Both the position numbers and the translations under genes were made by a program. A model generated the notes under the pieces. That model saw only the letters and a program-made list of their open reading frames with translations. It was not told the DNA's origin and did not search any database. Positions 1 to 10,675 of a stretch of 64,000 nucleotides of DNA are shown piece after piece. Numbering within the stretch: position 1 is the stretch's first letter; the number at the start of each line of letters is the position of its first letter. The stretch is from contig SIJG01000137.1 of assembly GCA_023374025.1 (NCBI GenBank), forward strand, positions 256,114-320,113, in the 5' to 3' direction. The DNA comes from Heterodera schachtii. Its lineage: Eukaryota > Nematoda > Chromadorea > Rhabditida > Heteroderidae.

Positions 1-150
1 CGATCTCACACAATTGGAATTCGGATTTGATGCTCTCGTTTTACCTGAGAAATGCTCTCTCTCACTTTCATTTGTTGATTCTTTTATTTGAATTAGTGTT
101 GTTATTTTACTCATTTCCGCCTGAAATTGACATAAAAAATGTTTTTTTTT
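1..150 (+). other. 3' flank of a subfamily A gene lying off the left edge
   Basis: This stretch closely matches the sequence following the stop codon of the A copy at 9.1-10.3 kb (compare 10341-10490), with the same ACAATTGGAATT and TTTGTTGATTCTTTT phrases. It is therefore most likely the 3' untranslated and flanking part of another A copy whose exons lie outside the window. From 150 to about 510 I see only low-complexity AT-rich sequence and a degenerate repeat around 386-460 that also occurs inverted at 63570-63640. Confidence 0.55.
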
Positions 151-513
151 GTCTGCGGCGTGCTTTTTATTAAAAAAAACTTAAAGGAAAAAAAAAATTA
201 ACAAAAACAGAAAAATCCAACACTTCACCATACCTAATTTTAAATCTAAATCACATTGTTGGAAATCCCTGTTAAAAATTTGGCCAAATTTTCACGCCTT
301 CGGATCCCATTCCTTCCTTAAAATTTGCAAAATTTGTGCCAAAATTTGTTTTTTTTAGTCAAAATCATTTTTTACAAAACTTCTTCGGCAGAGTCTTTCG
401 GCACCGGATCAGACCTTTCCCATTAAAGAATTTTTTTTTGAAATAATATGGAAAACTGTCTAGACCTTTGCCAAAATTTTACTGCTTATTTTTGTTCTTT
501 TTCCATGTTTAAG

Positions 514-903
514 TTGGATTTGTAGCGACGTTTGGATGGACATTCTCCCATCTTTTGACCATGCCCAACTCGGACTCAAAATGGCATTGCTTTCCGACCG
601 TTTCGACATTTTAGTGGACAAACATTTTGATGGAAAAACAGAATTGACAATTTGGAGAACAATCGAAATTAGCAAGCACAAAGGACCAGAACCGACACTG
701 TCTGTACAGATTGATGGCAAATGGATGGGTTTTCCTCTGCCGGACCATTTGCTGCCCAACAAAATCCGCTTTAAGAAGCTTCGGATAAAGCAATTTTACT
801 ACTTTTGTATATATTAAAGCATTTTAATATTTCTTCAGCTACATTGACCATTCCGTCATTGAATTTCTCCATGCCAACAAGAGCAATCAAATTTATGTGT
901 AAG
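514..903 (+). pseudogene. F-box-like subfamily A pseudogene (exon 2 plus start of exon 3)
   Basis: The F-box-like exon is readable from WICSDVWMDILPSFD to LRIK, followed by the start of exon 3 (YIDHSVIEFLHANK). Exon 3 stops after about 20 codons and runs directly into A-type 3' flank, so most of exon 3 and all of exons 4-5 are deleted. No MNRR start exon is visible upstream; a dispersed repeat occupies that place. The exon 2 donor reads GC instead of GT (ATAAAGCAAT where intact copies have ATTGAGTAAT). The F-box assignment rests on resemblance of the core to the F-box consensus; loss of function is evident from the deletion. Confidence 0.75.
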
Positions 904-937
904 AAATGGTCGACCCTCGCTAATTGGAATTTGATTT

Positions 938-2072
938 GAGGCAATCGTAAAGAATGGGGGTCCCTAATTTAACTTTTTTATTTTAGGCTTAAAATCAGCT
1001 TCCGCGGGTATCGAGGGTGCTGATTACGAATCTTACTCGGATTTTCCCAATTCCGAACCTCGGACCCGATTTCGAACAAAAAAGTTGATTTTTTTTTTCA
1101 AAATACGCGTTAAAATCGATCTAATTTTGGCGTAAATTGCATATTTTTTATGCAATTAATAGTTGAAGCATTATTTTGGATCAAAATAAATAGTTGTTAA
1201 ATGAATTCGAAGCTTTTACCCAGAAAAATGTACCTTTGGAAAAAATTCCAACTTTTTGGGTCCGGGGTTCGGAATTGGGCAAACCCGAGTTCAATTCGTG
1301 ATCAGCGCCCTCGAAAACCCCTAATTACTAGAGACCACTTTGAGGCATATGCCTTTTTTTTCTGCGCATTAGTTTCGATATATTAAGCATAAATAACGCA
1401 TTTTCCACTTGGTTTGAGGCTCCTACGTTGACTTTTATTATGCCTTTTTTTGCCTTTTTCGGGATTTTCGTGCCTTAAATGCCTTTTTTGGCATTTTTCT
1501 CTTTTGGTGCCTTTTTGGCGTTTTTTCCGAAAGATTCCATAAAATAATGCAATAAAATCGGGAAAATACACCCCTAAGAAATGATTTGAAAATTTTTCAG
1601 AAAATACACCCCCAAGAATTCAAATTTTTTTTTTCAAAAATACACCTCTAAGAAATCAACTGAAAATTTTTCAAAAATACACCCCTAATTGATAATTTTC
1701 CTAAAAAATTGATCGCCAAAATTTCATTTTTTTTTCTTAATAATAAATTTTAGGTTTAAAAATTTTCCTTCTTCGAAAAACAATATAAAATATTTAATAA
1801 TCATTTAAATGACCAAAATTAATTTTTTGGTTAACTTTTACATGTTTTTTCTCCCTAAAAATCTTTTTAAAAAAAATTAAATGCCTTTTTTCATGCCTTT
1901 TTCGGAATTTTCGTGCCTTTTCATGCCTTTTTTTCAATTTTTTCGTGCCTTTTATAGTGCCTTTTTCGCGATTTTTGGTGCCTTTTTAGTCGGTCTCTAC
2001 TAATTACTTATTTTAAGCTCAAATAAAAAATAATAATTTGATATTTGTGACCCCCATTCTTACGATTGCCTC
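938..2072. mobile_element. Non-autonomous TIR element, outer member of a nested pair
   Basis: Terminal inverted repeats GAGGCAATCGTAA (left, from 938) and its complement (right, ending 2072) are visible, both followed inward by GAATGGGGGTC-type sequence. The element lies in the 3' flank of the truncated A pseudogene, and ATTTGAT occurs on both sides, consistent with a target-site duplication. The interior carries the recurring GGTTCGGAAT...GTGATCAGCGCC phrase and a second element at 1329-1999. No coding capacity is seen. Confidence 0.6.
1329..1999. mobile_element. hAT-like MITE nested in the preceding element
   Basis: The ends are TAGAGACC and its complement GGTCTCTA. The flanks are a perfect 8-bp duplication, CTAATTAC, at 1321-1328 and 2000-2007. 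An 8-bp duplication with TAG-type ends is characteristic of the hAT superfamily. The interior is low complexity with many GCCTTTTT repeats and no transposase, so it is non-autonomous. Its position inside a repeat shows that it inserted later than the outer element. Confidence 0.7.
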
Positions 2073-2515
2073 ATTTGATGCTCTTACTTTCATTTGTTGG
2101 TTCTTTCGTTCGAATTTTACTATTGTTACCCCATTTCCGTCCGAAATTGACATATAAAATTTTTTTTGTGTCGCGCTTTTGATAATATAAAAAAAAACTT
2201 GGGAACAGGGGCCAGCACCGGATTTTGTTAATAAATTTTACTCAAAAGGTCATTTGACTTTAATTTCCAGTAAACTACACTATTACCAATATTTTTTTTT
2301 TTTGAATTTGAAGCCAAAAATTGAATCATTGTGTTAATGTATTTTCCAAATTTAAATTGATATGTAGTTTTGCCCAATTTTCTTTTCATTTCAAACTTCA
2401 TAAAAGTTATAATCCCTTCCATTCCCAACTCATTGGTTAAAGGATTTGCAGACAATATATTTTTTGTGACATCAAACAATTGGAAAAAGGGCAAATTGTG
2501 CTAATTGCAGCTAAA

Positions 2516-4511
2516 ATGAACAGAAGGTAAGGAAATTTTCTTAAATAAAATTACAAATTTTTCATTTTTACCTAATTTCCCATGTTTCAGTTGGGTGTGC
2601 AACGACGTGTGGATGGACATTTTTCCTTTGTTTGACCGTGTTGAACTTGGTCTCAATTTGGCATTACTTTCCGATCGTTTCGATGTTTTGGTGGACGCAC
2701 ATTTTGATGGCAGGGAATTTACAATTTGGAGAGAAATATTAATTCGCAAGGACATTGGATCAAAACCGTGTGTGTCTGTACGGATCGATGGCAAATGGGT
2801 GGAATTTCCGTTGCCGGAACATCCGTTGCCCAACAAAATCCGCTTTAATTTCCTTCGGATTGAGTAATTTTAAACTTTTGTACATAACATACATGAAAAA
2901 GGGGGGTGGGTCACCCGAAATTTTTGCGAAGGGGTCCAGCCATGTAAATTGACGACCTTTTTTTTTTGCCTTTCAAAACCATTTTTTTGCGGCGCGGTTT
3001 TTTCCAAAAATTTTTGAGGTACAAGGTGGTCCGGCGGTGCCGATAGGCGTCGTCGGGAAAATTTTTTGTAATTTTTAATGCTATTTGTTACCAGATTTTT
3101 ACAAAAAATCTTTTCTTGGAAAATTTTTTTGAAAATACCAAAAATATGTTAAAAAAATTTCAAGAGAGATTTTTAGTAGAAATGTTTTTTTTTTTTTTGC
3201 ACAAAATATTACAAATTTTTTAAGTTCATATTTTTTTTTGTAAAAAAAGAAATATTAGGCCTCAATTATCAAATTCAGTACTTCATGTATTAAAATGATT
3301 TTTTTCCTTTTTGACAGAAAAATTTATGGGTTTTTGAATTTTTTCAAAAACTCAAACTAGTTTTTCAGAAATTTTTTGTCTATATTATAATCAATATTTT
3401 GATTTTTTTCGTCCATATAAATCAGGTCCCTAATAATATATTAAAGCATTTTTATATTTGTGCAGCTACTTGGACTATTCCGTGATTACATTTCTCCATG
3501 CCAACAAGCACATTTGGGACAGAATGGGCACCAAATTGACTTTGGCAATTTGGCAATATGAAAATGAAGATGTCCAGCCGATTTGGGATGTTTTGGCCAG
3601 TGAAACTTGGCACATTTTTGCTACAAGCATTCGCAATTTGCGCTTTACCAAAGGCGATTATTTGGACAAATTGCGCCGTCTGATTTCGCCAACAATTCTC
3701 ACTGATCTTGATCAGTTGAATTCAATCGATACTGATGTCCTATTCCCCGATGCAATTGCTGACGATGGGCCAAATGCAACTGCTGGCCAAGCATTGTCCA
3801 AATGGTTACACACGCCGAGCAAAAATGGCCAACCGAAGCGATTGTTTTTCGAAAATTACGACGCAGAAGTGAACTTAGATTGGGTCAACAGTTTCAAGGA
3901 GGTGTGCGTTTGGTCCATTCTCATAAAAGTTGGGTATAATACCGCTGGTATCTCACTCAATTGTTTTGAAAAATTTTTAATCGGATGGGTCAACAATTTG
4001 AAGGAGTTGGCCTGATGGTTGCTGCCAATTTTCGTTAAATGACCGACTAATTGATTGATTGCCTTTGATTTTCCCTTCATTTTTATTTAGACATTTGCCA
4101 GTGCCACCGCTTCAGTCAGCTACAATATACGACTTCAATTTTATGGTTCAACACCAATTGGACCGTTTGAATTGGTGAACAAACACACCAAAGAAAAGCT
4201 GACACTGATGAAACACGTTTTTTACTGGCTGTTGAAGCGATGCCCAATTAGTGAAAAGGCGGCGACGGTTCAATGGGAAAACGACGAAAATTGGGATGAC
4301 AAATTGAACACTGTCCAATTTAATTTGTGGAGTGGCGGTATTAATTTCATTGGGTAAGTGTAAAAGATTAATTTAATTCATTCATCCCATTCAAATTGTG
4401 TTTAATTTTAGGCCATTGTCGCCCCCGTTGGACGAAAAAGAAAAAGAAGCGGGTCAAAACAACAATGAAATGTTCTCGACGACTCCCGGGCCAAGTGGAT
4501 CAGCGGAATGA
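2516..4511 (+). CDS. F-box-like protein, subfamily A (intact, five exons)
   Basis: Exons 2516-2526, 2591-2863, 3466-3901, 4091-4353 and 4412-4511 join in frame to 360 residues. It starts MNRR and W, with the F-box-like core VCNDVWMDIFPLFD...LNLALLSDRFDVLVDAHFD in exon 2. Exon 3 carries the family signature DDGPNATAGQALSKWLHTP, exon 4 carries FELVNKHTKEKLTL and LLKRCPISEKA, and the tail ends TTPGPSGSAE. All splice phases agree (2, 2, 0, 2). No signal peptide or membrane segment is seen, so the product is probably cytosolic or nuclear. F-box proteins normally bind Skp1 and select SCF ubiquitin-ligase substrates; that role is inferred. Intron 2 (2864-3465) is swollen by a GC-rich dispersed repeat; the other introns are short. 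Confidence 0.8.
3000..3440. repeat. Dispersed repeat with CGGCGGTGCCGATAGG core, in an intron
   Basis: Intron 2 of the A gene at 2.5 kb contains a repeat whose GC-rich core at 3028-3057 reads GGTCCGGCGGTGCCGATAGG followed by CGTCGTCGGG. The same near-palindromic core recurs at 5178-5208, 33967-33996 (opposite orientation), 60340-60370 and 60520-60551, and degenerately near 390 and 63610. Most copies are flanked by TTTTTGCGGCGC and TTTTCCAAAAA on one side and AATTTT-rich sequence on the other. Confidence 0.6.
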
Positions 4512-4707
4512 GTGATTATTTTGAAAATGTCGTCTAATTGCGTGGAAATGAATTAATTAAATTTGAGAAAATGATCGACGATCTCACCAATTAGAAATGG
4601 ATTTGATGTTCTTTTTGTTGACTTTTTCATACGAAATAAAACACACATTTGATATTAATTGAACAGCTTAAGCCTAAGCATTCTTTTTGGCTCTATTGCA
4701 GTTCACA

Positions 4708-5688
4708 CTAGGGTTGGGCCCCCGACGTCGGGGTTGGAAAATTCGGGGTTGGAAGCGTCGGGGTTCGGGTCGGGGTTGCAAAATCGTTCGGGGTCGGGGT
4801 TTTTCTATTTTTGCCTTAATCCATATAGTCAAATTTTTTTTTATTATTTAGCTTAAAATTTTTTATTATTCATAATAATAATTTTATGTACTTTTTTATT
4901 TCTTTTTATCATAAATATTTTTGTATAGAATCAATTAAAAAAGATAAGGCATTTTTAAAATGAACAATTTTCAGTGAAAATCTGTAAAAATAGTAAAATT
5001 TCAAATTTTTCCTCCGGCGTCGGGCCCCAAAACTTATTTTTTCTAAAATAGATTTGGCTCAAAGTCAAAAAATTGGTTATTTTGATGAAAAACCAGTTAA
5101 CAAATTGCATTCTAATTCTCTAATTTTCAAAAAAATTTTCGCGGCGTGCTTTTTTCTAAAGACTTTTAGGAGAAAGGGGTCCGGCGGTGCCTATCGGCAC
5201 CGCCGGGCGAATTTTAAAATTTAAGCTTTATTTTCTAACAGATTTTCACCACAAAATTATGAATTTCCGTGAAATTTTTATTTTATTTTTTATATTTTGT
5301 AAAAATATTTTGAAAAATATTAACTTTTCATGATTTAGTCAAGGAAAATTAAATTTTTTAATTTCAACGAAAGGAAAATTGGATATAATTTGTCAATAAA
5401 TTATGCCAATGATGACCAATTTTTATGGGATTTTTAGTTTAAAAAACCATATTGTTCACAAATAAAATTTGGCAAAATGGTTAAAAAAAATTCAAATTTC
5501 TTATAACTTTTTTGCCTTTTCCCCCACAAAAATGCCATTCTTAGGGGTGTATATTTAACCCCGACCCCGATCGGGGTTAAGGGTCGGGGTTGTCGGGGTT
5601 AGAAGCGTCGGGGTTCGGGGTCAGGGTTTTCCCCGAAAATGGCCAAAAATGTCGGGGTTCGGGGGCGGGGTCGGGGGCCCAACCCTAG
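4708..5688. mobile_element. hAT-like non-autonomous element with tandem TCGGGGTT termini
   Basis: CTAGGGTTGGGCCCCCGA at 4708-4725 is repeated inverted at 5671-5688. Inside each terminus lie tandem TCGGGGTT-type repeats (4726-4800 and 5560-5670). The terminal TAGGGTTGGGC resembles hAT ends. I do not find a convincing target duplication. The interior holds the CGGCGGTGCC repeat and AT-rich sequence without a transposase. The right end abuts the F-box exon of the next pseudogene at TTGTGGCGAC, so insertion or rearrangement has removed that exon's first bases. Confidence 0.6.
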
Positions 5689-5950
5689 TTTTGTGGCGAC
5701 GTGTGGATGGACATTTTCCCATCATTTGACCGTCCCCAACTCGGACTCAAAATGGCATTGCTTTCCGACCGTTTCGACATTTTAGTGGACGCGCATTTCG
5801 ATGGAAAAACGGAATTGACAGTTTGGAGACGTAGCCAATTTTTGTGACAAACATTCGCCATTTGTACGTTCCTGATGGGAATCATTTGGACAAATTGCGT
5901 CGTCTGATTTCACCGACAATTCTCACCGATCTTCATCAGTTGCATTCAAT

Positions 5951-6526
5951 GGGAACCGCCCACTTCGGCGTGGCCATATCGGCGCGGCCATTTCGGCGCC
6001 CTATATAAAATGGCTTTTTCGGCGCCGAAAAAATCGCCGAGAAAATTTTCAAAAAATTTTTCAAATCCGGAGAAAACCCTATCAAAAGCAAAAAATTTTC
6101 TGCTGTGAACTACATACAGACTAATTTTGAGAAAAAGTAAAAAAAAAAATTTCGCAGTGTTGTGTACCATCTAATACCTGGTCAATTTGTAATTTTTAAG
6201 TCAAATTCAACATAAATATTCGAAATTTGAGTCCGGGGTTCTGAATTAGGCAAGCCTATGGTCAGATTGTGATCAGCACCCACGAAAACCCACCGATTTG
6301 TGATTTTTAACCAAAATATAAAAGTTAATTTGGGACCACATTATGCACCAATGCTTACCATTGCATTAGCACGGTACTTTGAAAGAAAATGGCATAAGTT
6401 ATATGCACAATGAAAGGCAAATTAAAATTTTTTTGAAATTTTTTGGGATTTTTAAACATTGGCGCCGAAAAAACCTCGCGCCGAAATACCCGCGCCGAAG
6501 TGGCCGCGCCGAAGTGACCCCGACCC
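5951..6526. mobile_element. MITE with tandem CGCGCCGAA-type terminal repeats, inserted in an exon
   Basis: The element is bounded by an 8-bp target duplication, CATTCAAT, at 5943-5950 and 6527-6534. Removing it restores the family reading ...LHSIDSG..., confirming the insertion. The termini are inverted repeats of 60-80 bp made of degenerate tandem units such as CACTTCGGCGTGGCC and CATTTCGGCGCCC (left) and CGCGCCGAAGTGG (right). It has no coding capacity. The duplication length fits MULE-like or hAT elements; the terminal architecture matches the MULE at 15.4 kb. Confidence 0.8.
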
Positions 6527-6738
6527 CATTCAATCGATTCTGGTGCTCTATTACCCGATGGAATTGCTGACGATATGCCAAATGCAATTTTTTCTGCTTG
6601 CCAAGCGTTGTCCAAATGGCTGCACAGTCCGACAAAAAATGGCCAACCGAAGCGATTTCGTCGCAATAATTTTTTGCGTCCACCAAATCTCGAATGGGTC
6701 AACAACTTCAAAGAGGTCGTCTCGCAAGAATTTGCGGT

Positions 6739-7205
6739 AATAGTGTATTTTGTCCCCCCCCCCCTTTTTGAAAAAAAAATTTTCAAAAATTTTAATGTCA
6801 TAAAAACAAGTTTTCTGGGCTTTTCGAGGTCGCTGATCTCGAATCCGGCATCCATTTCGGCAAATTCGAAATCCCTGACCCGAATTCGAACAAAAAGTCG
6901 AAAATCCAAATTTTCGAATTTTGCTTTTTTCGTCTAAAAATATTCTAAACACATGGAAACATTCTGAAAACCACAAACCTTGCAATAAAAGATCATTTAA
7001 AGCGATTTTCAACAAAAATGCAAAATTCGAAAATTTGGATTTTCGACTTTTTGTTCGAATTCGGGTCAGGGATTTCGAATTTGCCGAAATGGATGCCGGA
7101 TTCGAGATCAGCGACCTCGAAAAGCCCAGAAAACTTGTTTTTATGACATTAAAATTTTTGAAAATTTTTTTTTCAAAAAGGGGGGGGGGGACAAACTACA
7201 CTATT
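6739..7205. repeat. Long inverted repeat (foldback element) in an intron
   Basis: Arms of about 190 bp (6739-6932 and 7016-7205) are near-perfect reverse complements, including a C-run at 6754 facing a G-run at 7181 and the shared phrase GGATGCCGGATTCGAGATCAGC. The loop is about 80 bp. It occupies the intron before exon 4 of the A pseudogene. The arms contain the dispersed phrase seen near 1270, 8050, 8890, 20020, 21180, 21600 and 34550, so it is one member of a foldback family. Confidence 0.75.
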
Positions 7206-7732
7206 GCCGAATTTTCGTCAATTTGTTTTTGTTTACCAATTTTTATATTTAGACATTTCGTCGTGCCACCACTTGTGTCAGTTACCATATCCAACTTTAT
7301 TTTCGTGTGCAACCAATGCCAATTGAACAATTTGAATTGGCGAATGGACGGATGAAAGAAAAGCTGACACTGAAACAGAAGAGCGAAGAATCCACCGAAT
7401 TGGAGTATAATTGGCTGTTAAAACGGTGCTCAATTGGGGAGACGGCGCCAGTTAAGTGGAAAAAGCGCGAAAATTCGGATGCCAATTTGAACTATATTTC
7501 AGATTTGATCCGCTGTTTGGCAATAATTGGTGTGCCAATTTGAACAGTGTCCGATTTGATTTGGGTGGAAAGCATTGCATTGGGTGAGCCAACAACAGCA
7601 ATTTTTATTTGTCAAAAAATGAAAATAATTTTAGGCCATTGTCGCCACCAGCGGTGGAAGAAGAAGAAGAATTGGACGTAATACTGCCGATGGTACCACA
7701 CCTTTTTTGAAAAAAACATTTTCTGCTTTCAA

Positions 7733-8072
7733 AATTAGTGAAAACATGTTTATAGGGGGTTTTCAGGGCTGTTGATAACGAATCCGACATCCATTTCGAT
7801 CAATCCCTAAACCCGGACCCAAATTTAGACAAAAAGTCGAAAAATTCAAATTTTCGAATTTCGCTTTTTTGGTTCAAAAATAGTTTAAATGATCTCTCAT
7901 TGCAGAATTGATGGCTTTTAGTTTGTTTCCATATGTTTTAGCCGTTTTTGAACCAAAAAGCAAAATTTGAATTTTCGACTTTTTGTTCGAATTTGGGTCC
8001 GGGTAGGGTTTGGTCGAAATGGATGCCGGATTCGTGATCAACAGCCCTGAAAACCCCCTATAAACATATTTG
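7733..8072. repeat. Second foldback element in the last exon of the same pseudogene
   Basis: Two arms (about 7733-7885 and 7945-8072) are inverted copies sharing ATCCGACATCCATTTCGAT, AAAAAGTCGAAAA and AACCCCCTATAAACAT phrases. The element follows the readable tail PLSPPAVEEEEEL, so it interrupts or extends the final exon. It belongs to the same family as 6739-7205 but is more diverged between arms. Confidence 0.6.
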
Positions 8073-8074
8073 AG

Positions 8075-8950
8075 AAATGATCGACGATCTCTCCGATTTT
8101 AAACGGATTTGATGCTAATGGAATGCTCTCAATTTTTCTCCGAATGCTTTTGTTGATTCTTTTGTTCGAATAAAACATACATTTAATTAATAATATTGGG
8201 TTGCCAACTGAAAATTTTCAAAGTCCGCATTTGGGGTCAAAATATCACCACTTTGAAAAATAAATTCTAAATGAAATCCATTGATCGAAATGTATGTCAT
8301 ATTCCTGTTAAGTGACCCCGAAAAGCCCATGCATGATAAAGCATTTTATACGCCTTTTTAAAAAGTTTTTGGTAATACAAACAGTGTGTCCATTAGAATA
8401 AGGACACCCTATTTTGTTGTTAGTTTGACCACTTCCCATGAAATGATCGAACTGAAATTTTAACTGTACGTAGCAATTCTGAAAATATTAAGATTCTAAA
8501 AGTGAGAAGCCAAAATGATGACGGAAAAAAATTTACGAATTTTTTTTTCTCTATCCACTGCGTTTCGGCGCTCCCGTTTCGGCGCCAGGATGTTTTTGGC
8601 TATAACTTTTAAAAATCTTTTCGCTTTTGGTAAGGCTAATAGAGCATGTTAAGAGCTTTCGAATGATACCAACAGTGTTGGATTTGGATGCCAAAGAAAA
8701 AAGCTTAAGTGGAAAAACGAGCTGGCGCCGAAACGCGTGGGTCCCTCCTTTTGAGTTGAGAATTAAAAAATACGAAAAAACTCATTTATGCTAATTTTCG
8801 AAAAATAAATAAAAATTTAAAAAAAGGTCGTGTAAAACGCCTTTCCTGGGGTTTTTTAGGTCGCTGATCAGGAATCTGGCATCCATTTGAAATATCTACC
8901 TAATTCCGGACTCCGAACCCGAAATCGAACAAAAAGTCGAAAATTCAAAT
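8075..8950. repeat. Gene-free repeat stretch between two A copies
   Basis: 8075-8200 is A-type 3' flank. 8565-8735 is a small TIR element with ends CGTTTCGGCGCC and GGCGCCGAAACG and an interior carrying the recurrent GAGCTTTCGAATGATACCAA motif. 8840-8950 is a half copy of the foldback family. The remainder is AT-rich with no feature I can support. Confidence 0.5.
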
Positions 8951-8954
8951 TTTA

Positions 8955-9025
8955 CAAACGCAGACTCCGACTTTTCCCACCCCAAATTGCTACGCTAATA
9001 TTTTAGTATAAAAATGCCTTTTTTC
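8955..9025 (+). promoter_or_regulatory. B-type promoter block upstream of an A gene
   Basis: The stretch CTCCGACTTTTCCCACC followed by GCTACGCTAATATTTTAG and TATAAAAATGCC matches blocks upstream of the B genes at 26.85 kb (26708-26777), 29.85 kb (29690-29770) and 40.3-41.8 kb (inverted near 41885-41915). The TATAAAAA is a plausible TATA box about 95 bp before the start codon at 9111. Here it precedes an A gene, so a promoter has been exchanged between subfamilies. Confidence 0.5.
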
Positions 9026-9110
9026 TTCCCCTCCTCCTCATTCCATATTCTGAATTTTGTGACAACAATCAATTGTAAAACGGCAAACTGTGCTAATTAC
9101 AGCAAAATAA

Positions 9111-10341
9111 ATGAACAGACGGTAATGAAATTTTTAAAAAATTACAAATTATTTTATCCAATTTTTTCCATGTTTCAGTTGGATTTGTGGCGATGTGTGG
9201 ATGAACATTCTGCCCTTCTTTGACCGTCCCCAACTTGGACTCAAAATGGCATTGCCGGAAAAAGCGAATTGAAAATTTGGAATTACATAAGAATTCACAA
9301 GGACGAAGGACCAGAACCGAAACTGTCTGTACGGATCGATGGCAAATTTGTGCAATTTCCGTTGCCGGATCGTCCGTTGCCCATCAAAATTTGCTTTAAG
9401 GACCTTCGGATTAAGTTATACAAAGGGATATTAATGTGGCAAAACCATTCCTTTTCAGCTACATTGACTATTCCGTAATTGAATTTCTCCGTTCCAACAA
9501 ACACATTTGGGACAGAATTGGCACCAATTTGAATTTGAATGTGTATGCATTTGGTACGGATGACCAGCCAATTTTGGATGTTTTGGCCAGTGAAATTTGG
9601 CCCCTTTTTTCGACCAACATTCGCCATTTGTCCTTTACCGCTGGCGATCATTTGGATAATTTGCGTCGCCGCATTTCACCAACAATTCTCACCGATCTTG
9701 ATCAATTGAATTCAATCTATTCTGGTCTTGTGTCCCCCGATCCAATTTGTGATGATGGACCGAATGCAACTGCTGGCCAAGCGTTGTACAAATGGCTTCA
9801 CACGCCGAGAAAAGACGGACAACTCAAGGAATTGCGTTGTAATGGTTATTCGAATCCACCAAATCTTGAATGGATCAACAATTTCAAAAAGGTGATCTGA
9901 TCCGTATTTTTCGTTGAATTGTTTTTTTTTATACCAATTTTGTTTAGGCATTTCTCTGTGCCACCACTTCGTCCTCCTACATTATTCAATTTATTTTTTA
10001 TACGATACCAACGCCAACTGCTGGACCATTTGAATTGGTGAATGAACGGACCAATGAGAAGCTGATACTGTGGAAAAAATCCGAGCATAATTGGCTGCTG
10101 AAACGGTGCCCAATTGGGGAGACGGCGACGGACCAATGGAAAGACGAAAATTGGGACGACAATTTGAACAATGTCAAATTTATTTTGTGGGGCGGCAGCA
10201 CTAATTGCATCGGGTAAGAGCAGCAACTGAATTTGATTTTGTCGGAAAATAATTCATCTAATTCAAATGACATTAAATTTTAGGCCATTGTTTCCACCAG
10301 CGGGAGAAGAAGCGGATGAAAGCAATCAAAATTATATTTGA
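9111..10341 (+). pseudogene. F-box-like subfamily A gene with F-box deletion and frameshift
   Basis: Exons 9111-9121, 9179-9414, 9459-9891, 9948-10213 and 10284-10341 all have good splice sites and phases. In exon 2 the segment that should encode LSDRFDVLVDAHFD is deleted (after MAL, near 9255) and the reading frame shifts, giving a stop after PEKAN. The rest of exon 2 (KSELKIWNYIRIHKDEGPEP), exon 3 (IWDRIGTNLNLNVY, DDGPNATAGQALYKWLHTP), exon 4 (GPFELVNERTNEKL, LLKRCPIGETAT) and the tail PLFPPAGEEADESNQNYI remain open. One lesion in an otherwise intact gene suggests recent inactivation, or an assembly error. Confidence 0.75.
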
Positions 10342-10675
10342 GAAATTGTCGATGATCTCACACAATTGGAATTTGATTTTTTGCTCTCGTTTTATCTCAG
10401 AAATGCTCTCTCTCACTTTCATTTGTTGATTCTTTTATTTGAATTAGTGTTGTTATTTTACTCATTTCCGCCTGAAATTGACATAAAAAAAATTTTTTTT
10501 TTTCGGAACGCTTTATCTAAAAAAACAACTTTGCGAACATGGCTTCAGCGGCTGATTTTGTTAAGAAAATTTTGCTGTTTGAAGTCAAATATGTATGCTG
10601 TAAATTGAGAAATTAATAAAAAAAAATTTCTAAGGAATAAAAAAGTTTAGAAAATGGAGACGGTGAAGTCATTAG

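Larger units (their letters stand above)
5691..7690 (+). pseudogene. F-box-like subfamily A pseudogene, deleted and interrupted by transposons
   Basis: Pieces of an A gene remain in order. Exon 2 (5691-5828) is fused by an internal deletion directly to the middle of exon 3 (NIRHLYVPDGNHLDKLRRLIS). Exon 3 is then split by a MITE at 5951-6526 and resumes at 6535 with DSGALLPDGIADD through NNFKE (about 6714). Intron 3 carries a long inverted repeat. Exon 4 (7252-7586) is readable to LLKRCSIGETA but contains a tandem duplication that introduces a stop, and exon 5 begins at 7636. The same exon 4 duplication is present in the minus-strand pseudogene at 35.0-36.3 kb, so the two share ancestry. Confidence 0.75.

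Noticed and set aside
3901..4018. An extra exon in the A gene at 2.5 kb (repeated GTCAACAATTTGAAGGAG)
   Set aside because: It is a partial duplicate of the exon 3 end inside the intron. Using it would break the phase into exon 4.
6355..7355. Long open frames on both strands (RLFVRIRVRDFEF and similar) that look like a conserved protein
   Set aside because: They are the two arms of one inverted repeat read in opposite directions. There is no start context, codon bias or family match.
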